A stretch of DNA of 64,000 nt from Cyclaneusma minus (lineage: Eukaryota; Ascomycota; Leotiomycetes; Marthamycetales; Marthamycetaceae): assembly GCA_037179335.1 (NCBI GenBank), contig JAKZHN010000015.1, positions 186,001 through 250,000 on the forward strand, in the 5' to 3' direction. Positions 11,362 to 22,033 of the stretch are shown piece after piece. Both the position numbers and the translations under genes were made by a program. Below the pieces are notes generated by a model. That model worked only from the letters and a program-made list of their open reading frames with translations. It did not search any database and was not told the origin of the DNA. The number at the start of each line of letters is the position of its first letter. The stretch's first letter is position 1.

Positions 11362-11792
11362 CTATAGGCCGAGTCAGAAAGGTCAGGTTGGTCAGAAATG
11401 CTGCCACACCGCTATCATCGCATTGGCAATATTGAATGAGGCGAAAAAGAGGCGTTCGACGGCTGGCCCGCTACTGCGACAGCGCATTCCCGAACGAAAA
11501 CCAAACTTGGTTCGCGGGTTGCTGTCAACTGCCAGCTGCCAGCTGCTTATTTTTGGATTTTTCAACTGTCCTGCATATATGCACAGAGCGGAGATTCTGG
11601 AAACGGTATTGGAATTCGTACCGGTATTTCGTGGACGGCGATCCACGCATAGGCTATGGCCCGCAGCCGGATCCGCGTGTCCTCGAACTGGTCCGTCGCA
11701 ATGGCCTCAGTCGTCGAAGGCTGGGTCGTTGGTGATCCATAGTCGCTCCTTGGGCGATCTGCGCACAACGGTATGACGGCGACGGCCGCCAT

Positions 11793-12609
11793 TGTGAATT
11801 CTCTCGCTCGATAGGTCGCTGGCAGGTGTCAAACGCATCGAAGCTATTTCGCGAAGGTCCGTCTCGAGCTAGCGATGTCGCGGGTAGACAATTCGACTTC
11901 GACACAGGTCGCAAAGCGTCTCTGTCCGCTCGTTGATGGCGAAGATGCGTAGGGATGAAGACTCGGTTTGCACACAGCGCAGAAGAATGTTTGTCTATCA
12001 AGATTCTCAATCGAGGCCAGGGGGGGCGATATGGGAGCCCTGAGTGGTCACACGGAAGAGGAAGATCTCATCCTTGCAGGGACAGCCTGGACGTATGGGG
12101 ACGGTGGGCCCGCATATCATGACGCTCATTGGCCTTGTTCTTGAATTGCCTCTAATGCTCTCTATGTCTCTGCATTGAGCCACCTGGGGTATGATGGCTT
12201 TATCGACTAAGAGTATTTTTGTCGGTGTGTGTGTGCCTGCTGACTGGCCCATTATCTTTTTTCAGTGCAGGCCCGTGCTGTCGCCTCCAAGAAAATAGGT
12301 AAAAATGCGTTTTCGTGACATCCAGAGCATCAGTACTCGATGGCTGACGCTACATCATGACAGTTCCCGATTTCCTCGGATCGGGAATGTTGGTGAGAGA
12401 GGCTAGATCGCGATAACTCGTAACTTTCCCGAAGCAGCAGCTAAGAATATCCCAAAAGTCTTGAACGCATCCTGATGTGCGGATTGACATTGAATCAAGA
12501 AGGTTGGCGAAAAGCTTCCTTCGACACCAGCCATGGTTCGTCCAGTCACCATCCGTCCAAAAAAAAGGCCCAAGACTCCATCATTGATCCATATATGTCC
12601 AGACTCCAT
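11793..12609. other. Intergenic stretch, nothing recognised
   Basis: Short overlapping ORFs occur on both strands with no homology that I can see. The stretch probably contains the promoter of the giant repeat gene if its first exon starts near 11792. Confidence 0.4.
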
Positions 12610-12611
12610 TA

Positions 12612-13242
12612 GGGGGCCTTTGTGGGCCAAGAAAACAGTGTTATAATGGTATTAGCATTCCTAAACCGTATTAGGGCCGTACTAATACCGTGTTGGGCCA
12701 AAAACACCGTATTCTTGGCAACCACCATATTCGTAAAAACACCGTATTGGAAAAAAACAAAATAATAATACACTATTTTTAAAAAACATAATAATAAAAA
12801 TAACACCGTACCCAATTAGCAATACGGCATTAAATTAGTAAGCTTTTTAGCGCTGATAAGCATTCGCTTAATTTAAATATCCACGCAAAAAGGCTTTGAA
12901 TATTTACAAATTAATTAAAAAAACCCATGAAATAAGGGTTTTATGCAATTTTTATGCCTGTGTATAATTGGCTGGCTGTATTGGCTACCTATTGGAGCAG
13001 TGCAAAATACAAAAGTGACTTGCTGGGGCACTGCAGTTATTATGGCCTGGTAAGTCACTTTTGTATTCTGCATTGCCCCAGCGCTAAAAACACCGTATTG
13101 GCTTCAAAAATACCGTATTGGGCCAAAACACCGTGTTGGAAAAAACACGGGATTACGGCAGCAAATGAATTCAACACCGTGTTGGCACTAATACGCAATA
13201 AATACCATAATAACACTATATTCTTGGCCCAGCAAGGTCCCC
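12612..13242. mobile_element. MITE-like element with about 45-bp terminal inverted repeats
   Basis: The left end (12612 on, gggggcctttgtgggccaag) matches the reverse complement of the right end (ggggaccttgctgggccaag, read from 13242). The similarity runs for about 45 bp with roughly eight mismatches and includes GTGTTAT(A/T)ATGGTATT. TA flanks both ends (12610-12611 and 13243-13244), as expected for a Tc1/mariner-type target duplication, although ATTA is part of the inverted similarity on both sides. The 631-bp interior is AT-rich and non-coding and carries about nine direct copies of ACACCGTRTTGG or close variants, clustered near both ends. No transposase is present, so it would be non-autonomous. 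Confidence 0.8.
12998..13076. repeat. Internal inverted repeat inside the MITE
   Basis: CAGTGCAAAATACAAAAGTGACTT (in two parts: cagtgcaaaatac and aaaagtgactt, 12998-13020) is mirrored by aagtcacttttg and tattctgcattg at 13052-13075, with about 30 bp between the arms. The GGGGCA/TGCCCC flanks add a further short match. It would form a strong cruciform or hairpin at the centre of the element. Confidence 0.7.
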
Positions 13243-13244
13243 TA

Positions 13245-14818
13245 ATATCTCCAGAAAGTCATCAAGCCAGGATCAGGCACGAAGCGGGCAGTCTACTCGG
13301 GAGCCAGTCATGGACATGGAACTACCAGACCCGAGGACACCGTGACGAGACCCCAGAACTGTCAGGCCCTCATCCTCCTACCCAGTAATAATCGTGCCCG
13401 CCGCCTTGCTGCGAGCCCCTCCTCACCCCAGCGCCCATATGCACGCAATCCCCCTGTATGATCCAATGTTCATGCCACAACGGCTCGACAGGACAATTCT
13501 TCCTTGCAGCTACATCGTGCATTCCGAGCCTCATGCAAGGTGCAACTTGCATACATGTATTCTACACCGCCGGCAGTCGCTATAGTGCAAGTCAATTCGA
13601 GTGTTGACGAGTGATGGCGCGTGTCAAACCGCCCGACGCCTCAGCGGCCAATGTGACATCGTCGAAAGACTCAACGGAGGCGCATGAACATGCAAAATAG
13701 CCACAGCTGCATTCGGCGCCGTTTACGAAATACCGTGCGGCGACACGTGCCGCTACTAACTGTTGTGCTAGGTAGTGGGAGGTTGGCGATATTTCCCGAC
13801 TTTGGCTTGGCTTGCGGCTGATGATTCCGGCGAGGATTCGAAGGTGAGAATGAGAGGTGAGAGAGTCACTTTTCGACGAGGTTGGAAGTTTCAGGTTCGC
13901 CGTTATTTGTTCTGTTCTTATTTACTCTTACCATATATACAGTGCTAGTGATGCTACGTACTCTTTTTTAGACACAAAAAAGTCTCGGCGGCTCGGCTAG
14001 GATTGAAGTTAAGCCGCCTCATGGCTTTGCCGCTTTTCATCTTAGTGCTATACACGAGCACTGTAGGACCAAAGATCTCGCATGTGAATACCAAAAGCTC
14101 CCGTTGGCTACATCGAGGGACCGGCATAGAGGTAGACTTCACGCCCAGGGTACCTGGGAGTTGTATTACATTTACTGCAGCCTGCAGCTCGGCGAGATCT
14201 TAACATGGAGACGCAAAGAATTGCGCAACACCGGCTATCTGCGTCCTCGAGGTTTGCGAATTGCGATTAGGGTATTTTAGTCGAGCCATGAGGTTTGCCG
14301 ATTGCTACATGTACAAAGTAGTGGCTTCATTTATCACCAGTGGATGCTTCGAGGCTTGAGAACGTCCCCATCATCCGTGATCTGAACTTTCATCCGGGCT
14401 CTAAATTCTGATCCGACAGTCGTGGTCGTATTGAGAGCTCATTCAACACCCGGCAGTAAAATATTTCGAAACCTCATGCATGCCTCAACCGCAAATAATC
14501 AAAACAATAGAGGAATATCTTTGGAACCAAGTCTGTCCCTGAGGATCATACTGGAAAAGCTACCACGAAAATCCCGTGGGAATCGCAAAGCAATGGTATC
14601 TAAACATGCCCTTCCAGAAAGTCCCGCCAAAATTATTCTATGAATGTCCCCTAGGATATCCCAGCCTTGAAGTATAAATGAGCAACAACGTCAAAAGGGG
14701 AAAAAACGGAACAAAGAAGCCTGCCGGTGGCACAAAATCCCCTGGTCTCAGAAGCTCCGTTTATAGATGTGGCGCATGAACCAGCGGGTAGTAAACATAA
14801 AAAAAGCTAAACGATATA
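13245..14818. other. Intergenic stretch, 3' side of crzA
   Basis: There is no supportable gene in this 1.6 kb. The last few hundred bases should include the crzA 3'UTR, because the crzA stop is at 14819. Confidence 0.4.
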
Positions 14819-17087
14819 TCATATACCACCATAGTCGCTGGTATAATCGACAAAGCCCGGGCTCGGGGCAAAGCCGGTCCCCGGACCGCTCACATAGCCC
14901 TGTTCGTCGGCCTCGTCGTAGTACTCGCTGCCGCTAGCATCAAAGCTGCTCCGGCCACTAATATCGTCATCCATGCTGGTATCGCCTTGCGGCATGTCTG
15001 ACCACTGCAGCGTGGCCAAAGCAGGGTATTGCTGCAGCAAGGCAGCGGGCAGCGCGAAGCCACCATTGGGTCCCATAGGGAATCCATCCATGCCGATGGG
15101 TTGAGGTTGCTGCATGTTTTGTGCCATGTTTTGCATCTGCTGCTCTTGCCACTGGCGTTGTCGCTCGACATGTTCTTCTTCTAGAAGAGGTCGGATGCAG
15201 ACTCGTCCTGCTTCGGAGCGAAAGTGTCGGCCCAGGGCGTCGGCTCGAGCAAAGCGACGGCCGCAGCCCCACTGGCCGCCTTGTTTGAGCTCGCCTTTGC
15301 AGACGAATTTCTTCTCGCCGGAATGAAGCCCTTCGTGGCGCTTCCGGTCGTGCTGGCGAGCGAAGGCTTTGCCACAGACTGTGCATACAAATGGTCTTTC
15401 ATCGGTGTGCGTGCGCAGATGAGATCGCAGGTTGTAAGCACGAGTGAAGCGTTTAGGGCACAAAGTACATTGAAAATTTGCAGGATGCTTTTGAACCCTT
15501 TTGGAGCCACCACTTTCCGGCGTTGCCGAATAATCGGGATCTGCTAAACCGAGAATATAATCACGATTTGGAAGCGAAGACGTTGATTGACGCCGCCTAT
15601 GAGAAGGAGACGAAGTGGCACTACGGTCGAACGGTGATAGAGACCTCGCGGGTTGAGGAGAGGGAGACGGCGAAAGAGACCCCATGTCGGAACCAACGCC
15701 AGGAGACATATTCGAGATACTCGCGGGCGTGGTGGGCCGGGAGACACCAACGTGATAGGGATCTGACAGTGCTCGGCGACGACGACCTAGTATTGTTAGT
15801 ACATGCTCTTCTGGTATCAAATATACTGAACGAACCTCGTTCAGGCGGCGTAAGAGCATCTTGATCTAACTGGGCAGGCTTTGGTGGCTCAAAACTGTTC
15901 TGCCTCGATGCTGGGGCAAATTCAATATTGATATCTGGCGGTACCATCTGCTGTGCTTGCCCTCCTTCGGAGTCATTCCGCTGCATCCGATGATATTGAT
16001 CTTGCACTTGGCTGTTGTATGTCTCCGAACTAATTGACTGGGAGAGGCTACTGTTGTTCATGCCCATCATCAAAGAATCTTGCTGGTTCAACGCTGGCGC
16101 CGGGGCTGGAGAAATCCGGGGTGAGATGGCGGGACTATGCGATGGGCTGAAACCCATTCGCGGGCTTGAGCCTGGATGTACTTGTGGGTCCGACAAGGAG
16201 AAGTTCTGGATGTTCATCACTTCCTGATACAAGCTTGGATCCTGGGGTCCTATCATTGGAGAATGATACGTATCCGTCTCAAATGAGTCGTGTTGCGGCA
16301 GATTTGGAGATGGGGCGACTGAAGAGATATCAGAGTATTCGGAGGGAGCTCTTCTGTGGCCAGAAAACTGATTTGCCATCATGCTCCAGTCTGCCGGTGG
16401 TTGTCCGTTAACGAAAGCCGCGCTCTCGGGTCCTAGTGACACGTTCCGAGAATGACCAGGGGAACGCTGGAATGGACCTTGGGTAAACGAAGGCGAATGT
16501 TGAGAAGTCGAGCTTTGACGCCGGGAGCCTGGCTGTAACATGTTCGGAGGAGACTGTGTGTTACCCTGAGTCGGGGATATATCGCTCATGATGTCGGCGG
16601 GGTTGATAGACTGGTTGTTCTGCTGTGGATCGCTGTTGACGTAGAAAGACTGGTCGAATTGCTCTGCTTGTGTACCCGGGGCTGAAAATAATGGAAAATC
16701 GCCCTGGAAACCAGAGTTCAAGTTCGGATTCAGAAGCTCGGAAGTGAAATCATGTGGTGATGGGTTGCTGAATGGAGATAGGGATTGGTTCTGCAGATTC
16801 TCAGACTCGAATCGCTGATTGAAATTTTGGCTCTGAAAGTTCTCGCCCATAGACGATTGAGAGAGTCCTCGAGGGTTGAGAAACTGGCTATTTGGGTCAA
16901 AAGAGGTGACGCCCTTGTTGAAGTCGCCGTTTGAGAATTGTGGATTGCTATTGGCTACGTACGAGGGATCAAGACCGAGACCGAGATTCGGATTGACATT
17001 CTCGGAGTAGGCGCCGGACGGCGAGCGGCTCTGACTTATATGGGCCGGACGGCCTTGAGACGACGAGCGACCCCTCTGTTGATCCAT
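14819..17087 (-). CDS. crzA: Calcineurin-responsive C2H2 transcription factor Crz1/CrzA (739 aa)
   Basis: Exon 1 is 17087-15836 and exon 2 is 15786-14819. The 49-bp intron has donor GTTCGT, a perfect TACTAAC branch site and acceptor ACTAG, and phase 1 gives a continuous [12 protein letters not shown] junction. The N-terminal half is Gln/Asn/Ser/Pro-rich, as in transactivation regions of this family. PDINIE at about 384-389 fits the calcineurin-docking pattern PxIxIT. Three C2H2 fingers follow: about 522-544 (FQCTLC...HLRTH), 550-572 (FVCTVC...HEGLH) and an atypical 578-606 with an expanded Cys spacing. This arrangement is diagnostic of Crz1. In fungi it is dephosphorylated by calcineurin and enters the nucleus to drive calcium, cation and cell-wall stress genes. 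The SP- and RRxS-rich linker (about 455-490) would suit phosphorylation. About 1.1 kb of non-coding DNA lies upstream. Confidence 0.95.
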
Positions 17088-18171
17088 GACGCTATTCGTC
17101 GCTATGCTGCAATATTGGAACAGGCTGTGGTACGAGATGCCGCTGTGTCAGGCAGAGTCGTGGCTAAGCCTCGCGGCTGTGCAGGGTGGGCTGAATTCGA
17201 CAACGGCGGAATACCTCTGCGAGCCGAAGCAAACGGTTCTCAATTGCTCGATCTGTCGCAAATTCAGGATAGCAGGCCGCTGTTTGTGGTGCTCAAGGCG
17301 TTGTCGAGCTCGGCCGGGCGCTCCCGCAGCTTGCTGGCGGTACACGAATGGACGATTTGGACCTCTTGCGACCACGCAAGGCGTTCTTTCGGGCGACGGC
17401 AGACCAGGCAACCACCGGCACTTCTCTGTCCCTGGATCTCTACTTGTTGCGCTTCCGAGTCTCTGGGGTTTGCCGCGGAAGGGCAGCTCTGTCGCGGATG
17501 GGCAGCTCTGTCGATGCCTGGTGCTCGCTTCGGCTGAGCGTTGGGCTCTCGCAGCAGTACTTTGAAAGTGCCTTGGTAAAGTTGCGGGCGTCGACAAGTG
17601 TCGGAGCTGGAGCCTCTTACACGGGTGGGTTAAGCTTAATCCCCTGGGGCGCTACCGGTCGTTGTAGCCCTGCGCGTCGATGCAACTGGGGATTCGTAGA
17701 ATGCGCCGGGTAGGCAACGGATGGCCAGCGATAGCAGTATACCGTGGGGTCGTCGGCGCGGGTGTCGGGGTTTGGGGTAGAGGCTTTCCAAAGCTGGTGA
17801 CCTTCAAAGGTGGGCGCTGGTGAAAGGGACCGGCGGCCGCCGCTTATCACACAAATCGTGCTGGCGCGCCTTCAGAAAGGTTCGGCTCCTAAAACTCCGC
17901 TACCGTTGACGTCTGCACGGTCTCGTTCTTCACGCTGCTGCATCACCGACTCCGAAACTGAAATTCATGCCGCGAAAAGGGACATAAACCTTATTGGTCC
18001 GGACTCTCCGCTCAACCTGATCTTGAAGCACGTGATCAAATGCCAATGGACTTGTGCTGCCAAGCCAACTTTTGGAATTGTACAATGTATCATTCAAGAT
18101 CCAAAGAACCCCGCCGCAGTTTTGTCCCTCTCCAATAATGTCTATCCTTCACATTCCAACCAACACCCCCC
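17088..18171. promoter_or_regulatory. Upstream region of crzA
   Basis: These 1084 bp between the crzA start and the next gene's stop carry overlapping ORFs without ATG-supported structure, probably a long 5'UTR and promoter. No motif is assigned. Confidence 0.4.
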
Positions 18172-20189
18172 TCACCCCCAAAACCCCACCTCCTGCGCCA
18201 TCTCCCCCTGATCCCTAACCCCCAACCTCTCAATACTCCTCCTCACCCCCTCCGTCAAGTACCGCTCCCCCGCACCCATTTTCCTCCCCATATGCACCGC
18301 CCTCCTATGTCTCCTAAATTCTTCCCTATTCTTAAACTGCAATCGACAGCACCGCTTCTTTTTCGGATCATAGAAATATTTCTGCAGATTTCTTTGTCCC
18401 GAATTCGCAACGGGCACCGATTCAGCAGCCGTAGCTATGCTACGACGCGCTTGAGCTGTTCCGCGAGGTTTGCGCGCGCTTTGCGCGCTGCTGGGACCAG
18501 TCGCTGCTGTAGCAATCTTCTTGATCACGCGGCTGCGTCCGGCGACTGTTTGAGATGAAGCGCGACTGACTCTGCCGCCTTTGGACTGGGTTGGTTTGGA
18601 TATGGGAGGTTGAGGAGCTTGAGCTGTTACTGGGCGGACCTCACCCATTTCGATATCCGAATCGTCATCATCGACAACTACCACCGCGGCTTTGCTAACT
18701 CTTGCATTGTCTGGACTAGACTTGGGCGGTCCAGAGCTAGTAGTCCCAGAGGCATTAGATCGCAACTGATTGACAGGAAGAGGTGGGCGTTCATCGAACT
18801 CCCAATCCGATTCTGAAAAATTTGATCCTGAGTAATCTTCGGAATCGGAAACGATGATGATTTCTTGTTCTGCTTTGCGTTTGAGATTTCCCTTCTTCGC
18901 ACCTTGGCGGCTTTGTGGCTGGTGCTTAGCTGAGTTGTTGGGATTGGCTGAAGCTGAGGGACTGGCGATGGCAGGAGAAGGTCGTGGATTGGGCTGGGCA
19001 ATGCTGTTTTTGACCTGACGGTCAAGTGCAGCACCCTCGGGTCCGTTAGAGGTAAGGTCATGAGCATGCTGGAGCAATTTTTGGCGACCTTCTCTGCCTT
19101 GGCGGCTTTGTATCTGGTGTGAAGCTCTGTCATCATGGACATCAGAAGCCGAAGGACGGACGACGCCAGGCGAAGGCCGGGATCTGGCTTGAGCAATGCT
19201 GTTTTTGACCCGGCGGTCCGATACAGCGCCTTCGCGTCCATTGGGACTAAACTCGTTGGGTTTATTGGAAGCTTCGAGATCGGCGGCAGCAGGGGAAGGC
19301 AGGGAAACAGACTGAGCAATGCGGCCTCTGGTTTGACGGCGGTCAAGTGCAGCACCACCAGTACCAGATACAATGGTTGTAACCTCATTCTCCCGATGAG
19401 TGAATCCAAGACTGCCTTCTCTGCCTTGGCGTCTTTGGGCTTGCTGTTGAGCTCCGACATTGGGTATACCAGATCCTGGAAGCCTGACGACGGCAGGGGA
19501 AGGCCGAGAATGGGGAATTGCCTGAGAAATGTCGTTTCCGATTTGATTCTCGAGTACTACTTCATTGCGATCAACAGGAGTAGACTGATGCGTGTCTTTA
19601 AGAATTCTCTGGCTGCCTTCTCTGCTCTGTCCATATTGGGTCTTCTCAGGTGGGGGATGAGCTATAAGACAGTAGAGTCAGCTTAAGCTCCATAAGAGAG
19701 GCTGGAGGAATTCAAGGGAAACGAGCGAACGGAGAAGTTCGTGAGACGCTTTTGAATTGAAGCTGATGTTAAGAAAACCAAGGAACAATGAAGAGTCGGG
19801 ACCAAATGATTGGGAAGAAATCAATAATGAGAGATAGTTTCAATAAGTGGGGTAACCGGTAAATGGAAAGGATCGGACGAAATCGAAGGAATCAAAAGAA
19901 ATCCAGGTACGAAACACCGCCCGTCCATTTCCAAAGCATATCATGGACTCATCGGATGACGAAGGAACCAAAACTTACCAGCATCCTGCCCAGCCAAACC
20001 CGTCTCGTCATTATCGCCCCTATGCCCCTCTATCGCATCTCGCCCCCCTTCCAACCCATCAAAGCTCTCGCTCCACCGACCAGGAACAAATGGAGCCGAA
20101 GTATCCTTCACTCTGGCCGTTCCGAAGTCGCTGTTCGAAGCCTGGCATACAAGGCCCGGCTTGTCAGGCTTGGCCCAGAAGTTTCCCAT
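18172..20189 (-). CDS. Repeat protein with two SIM-like motifs and a degenerate C2H2 finger (566 aa)
   Basis: Exon 1 is 20189-19979 (MGNFWAKPDKPG...) with donor GTAAGT, and exon 2 is 19661-18172 after acceptor TTATAG with a GCTGAC branch. The single leftover base fits, giving 566 residues. The intron (19978-19662, 317 bp) is long for this window and could hide a small exon. Residues about 118-325 are imperfect tandem repeats built on SRPSPxVVRP, QSRQGREG and GAALDRxxxxxIAQ. Two hydrophobic-acidic motifs, EIIIVSDSED (337-346) and VVVVDDDDSD (397-406), fit SUMO-interacting motifs. The tail YFYDPKKKRCCRLQF...H522...H527 has C2H2 spacing from the second Cys, but the first Cys is displaced next to it. 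I infer a nuclear, SUMO-linked chromatin or DNA-repair factor. No family is recognised. Confidence 0.75.
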
Positions 20190-20866
20190 GTCGAAGGAAG
20201 TGGATGTTGAATGAAGTGGGAAAGTATGAGTTGTCTTTGGAGAAAGTAGAAGTGGATGAGGACTTGGAGATGGGGTATGTTTGGAAGATTGGGTTTTGAG
20301 AGAATGAATGGTTGCCTTGCCATTGACTCGAAGACGCGAGAATACATGTAGCATGCATGAAAACAAAGTTCAAGTGACTGCTGCCTAGAAGCTTGTAATT
20401 TCCTGACATCCGGGGATGGATTTGTCGAGTCTTCAGGGTTACCTTACCTGCCAGACTCGAAACGGCCTTTGGAATAGACAGTGGTAAAATGTTCATGACA
20501 TTCGAATTTCGAAGCAGCTGGCAACCAATATGCCTTAAGATTTCATAGATACTAGAAAGACAACTCAGTGAAACACTTGCGTCGAGTTTTGTATCGAGAG
20601 ATGCTCAAGGTTCTATTCGAATTATGTTAAGCGAGGAGATAGTTTCCATGGTCCGAGAAGAGCAGACTTTATTCCCGAACGCCGTAATCTCCCCTCCCCA
20701 TCGTTTCATTAACATACCAATCCACTCATAAAAACCTCGCTGCCGCCCCGAACAAAACCACCGTCTCAAATCTCGCAGAAATCACCGCCTATCGACCCCC
20801 CGCATAGCCACACCTGATATCTCAAAACAAGGGGCCACCGTCGCACCAGACGTTGTCGATGTCGAT
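20190..20866. other. Intergenic stretch between the SIM protein gene and ATG33
   Basis: These 677 bp should contain the promoter of the minus-strand gene starting at 20189 and the 3' end of ATG33. An upstream in-frame extension of exon 1 exists but begins with low-complexity Ser/Pro codons and looks like UTR. No further gene is seen. Confidence 0.45.
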
Positions 20867-21469
20867 TTACGCACCATCTCCCCAAATGCCCACAACGCTC
20901 ATAACCAATCCAGTAGCAGCAACGCCAAACCTAACCCACATAGCCTTCCCCAGTCCCTCCATCTGTCTCCTCACCTCCTCTCCATTATACTCGTCCTCGA
21001 CAATCTCACCCTCGCTCAAGTTCCCCTCGCTATGTCCATCCCCCACAACCTCGTAGCTAGCCTCCAAGCCCCTCCTGTTCTTCTTCCTCACATCTGCATC
21101 TTTTTTCGCAGAGGTCGACACAGCAGCGCCCGTGTAGCCGCTACCGGTAAGGCCAGAGCTAAGGTTTGGAGCGTAGACGGCGGAGGCGACGGCGAGTGTG
21201 CACCAGAGTAAGTAAGGGTGGCGTTTGGTGGTGCGCGAAGATAGGAAGGCGGCGATGAAGGAGGCGCCAGAGAGGGTGGAGAGGATGGTTGTTTGGGCGG
21301 AGGCGGAGGCGATGAGGCGGTTGTAGGCGTGGGAGGCGGAGGCGGCTGAGGGGAGGGCGAGGAGGGAGGGGAGCGAGATGGTGGGGATGGCGTAGCTGAG
21401 GCCTGTGAGGAGCGAGAGAGAGGTTATGGCTGTGAGCTTGAAGGCGGTGGGGAGGATTTGGGGGGGCAT
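20867..21469 (-). CDS. ATG33: Atg33-like mitochondrial membrane protein (200 aa)
   Basis: A single-exon ORF with ATG at 21469. Three hydrophobic segments at the N-terminal side (about 8-40, 62-78 and 86-100) and one at the C-terminus (about 178-195) enclose an acidic hydrophilic loop (GHSEGNLSEGEIVEDEYNGEE). The order of TM helices, the LTGLSY and KRHPYLLW stretches and the length match filamentous-fungal Atg33 homologues. In yeast, Atg33 is a mitochondrial outer-membrane protein needed for stationary-phase mitophagy. Orthology here rests on my recognition of the pattern without an alignment. The gene is divergently arranged with SPS19, sharing a 564-bp upstream region. Confidence 0.7.
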   Translation of the reverse strand: MPPQILPTAFKLTAITSLSLLTGLSYAIPTISLPSLLALPSAASASHAYNRLIASASAQTTILSTLSGASFIAAFLSSRTTKRHPYLLWCTLAVASAVYAPNLSSGLTGSGYTGAAVSTSAKKDADVRKKNRRGLEASYEVVGDGHSEGNLSEGEIVEDEYNGEEVRRQMEGLGKAMWVRFGVAATGLVMSVVGIWGDGA

Positions 21470-22033
21470 GGTGGGCGGAGGGAGGGGTGAAATGGTAGGT
21501 ATGTGGGGGTGTTGAAGGCGGTTGGAAGAGAAAAGAAATGGAGACGGAGAAGTCTCGTTTGTCCAGCAAGTTGTGGGTGTAAATTGAGCTCTTTGTGCTG
21601 GTGGCAGCTGTGGTTGTCAGGTACGCTGCGGGAGACAGCAGGAGAGATCAGCAGGGAGCTTCTGGCTCTCGAAGCTCATCGTCATGGTTCGGCGGGGAAT
21701 GCCTGGCTGCCCCTGCCGAAGGTGGGCTTATGCCTTATATCTCAGGTTTCACTAGCCCCTCACAGTCGCTCGGTGCCGAAAGGCCGAGCTGCCGGCCGTA
21801 ACCTCGTAGCTTTCGGAGACATGTGCTCTTGGGCCCTTGAGCTCGAGCAACACGAAAAGACCAAGACATCCAGCGCGGGGCATATCCATCCATTCAAGAA
21901 AGTACATAGCCTCGAAGGTAGGCCTGATAATCCATTTCTACTGCCTCTGCTTCCAGCATCTCATCTCTCATATTTTTCGACATTGTCATTCTACAATTCC
22001 TCAGCTTCTCCTTAACCTCATCCACAACTAGCC
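21470..22033. promoter_or_regulatory. Shared divergent promoter region ATG33 / SPS19
   Basis: These 564 bp separate the two start codons (21469 minus, 22034 plus). Just upstream of SPS19 there is a pyrimidine-rich tract (about 21935-22015) typical of fungal core promoters. Both genes serve organelle and lipid metabolism (mitochondrion, peroxisome), so joint control is possible but not shown. Confidence 0.5.

Noticed and set aside
17148..17597. 149-codon minus-strand ORF upstream of crzA
   Set aside because: It begins at a non-ATG codon, has no domain, and lies where the crzA leader and promoter are expected.
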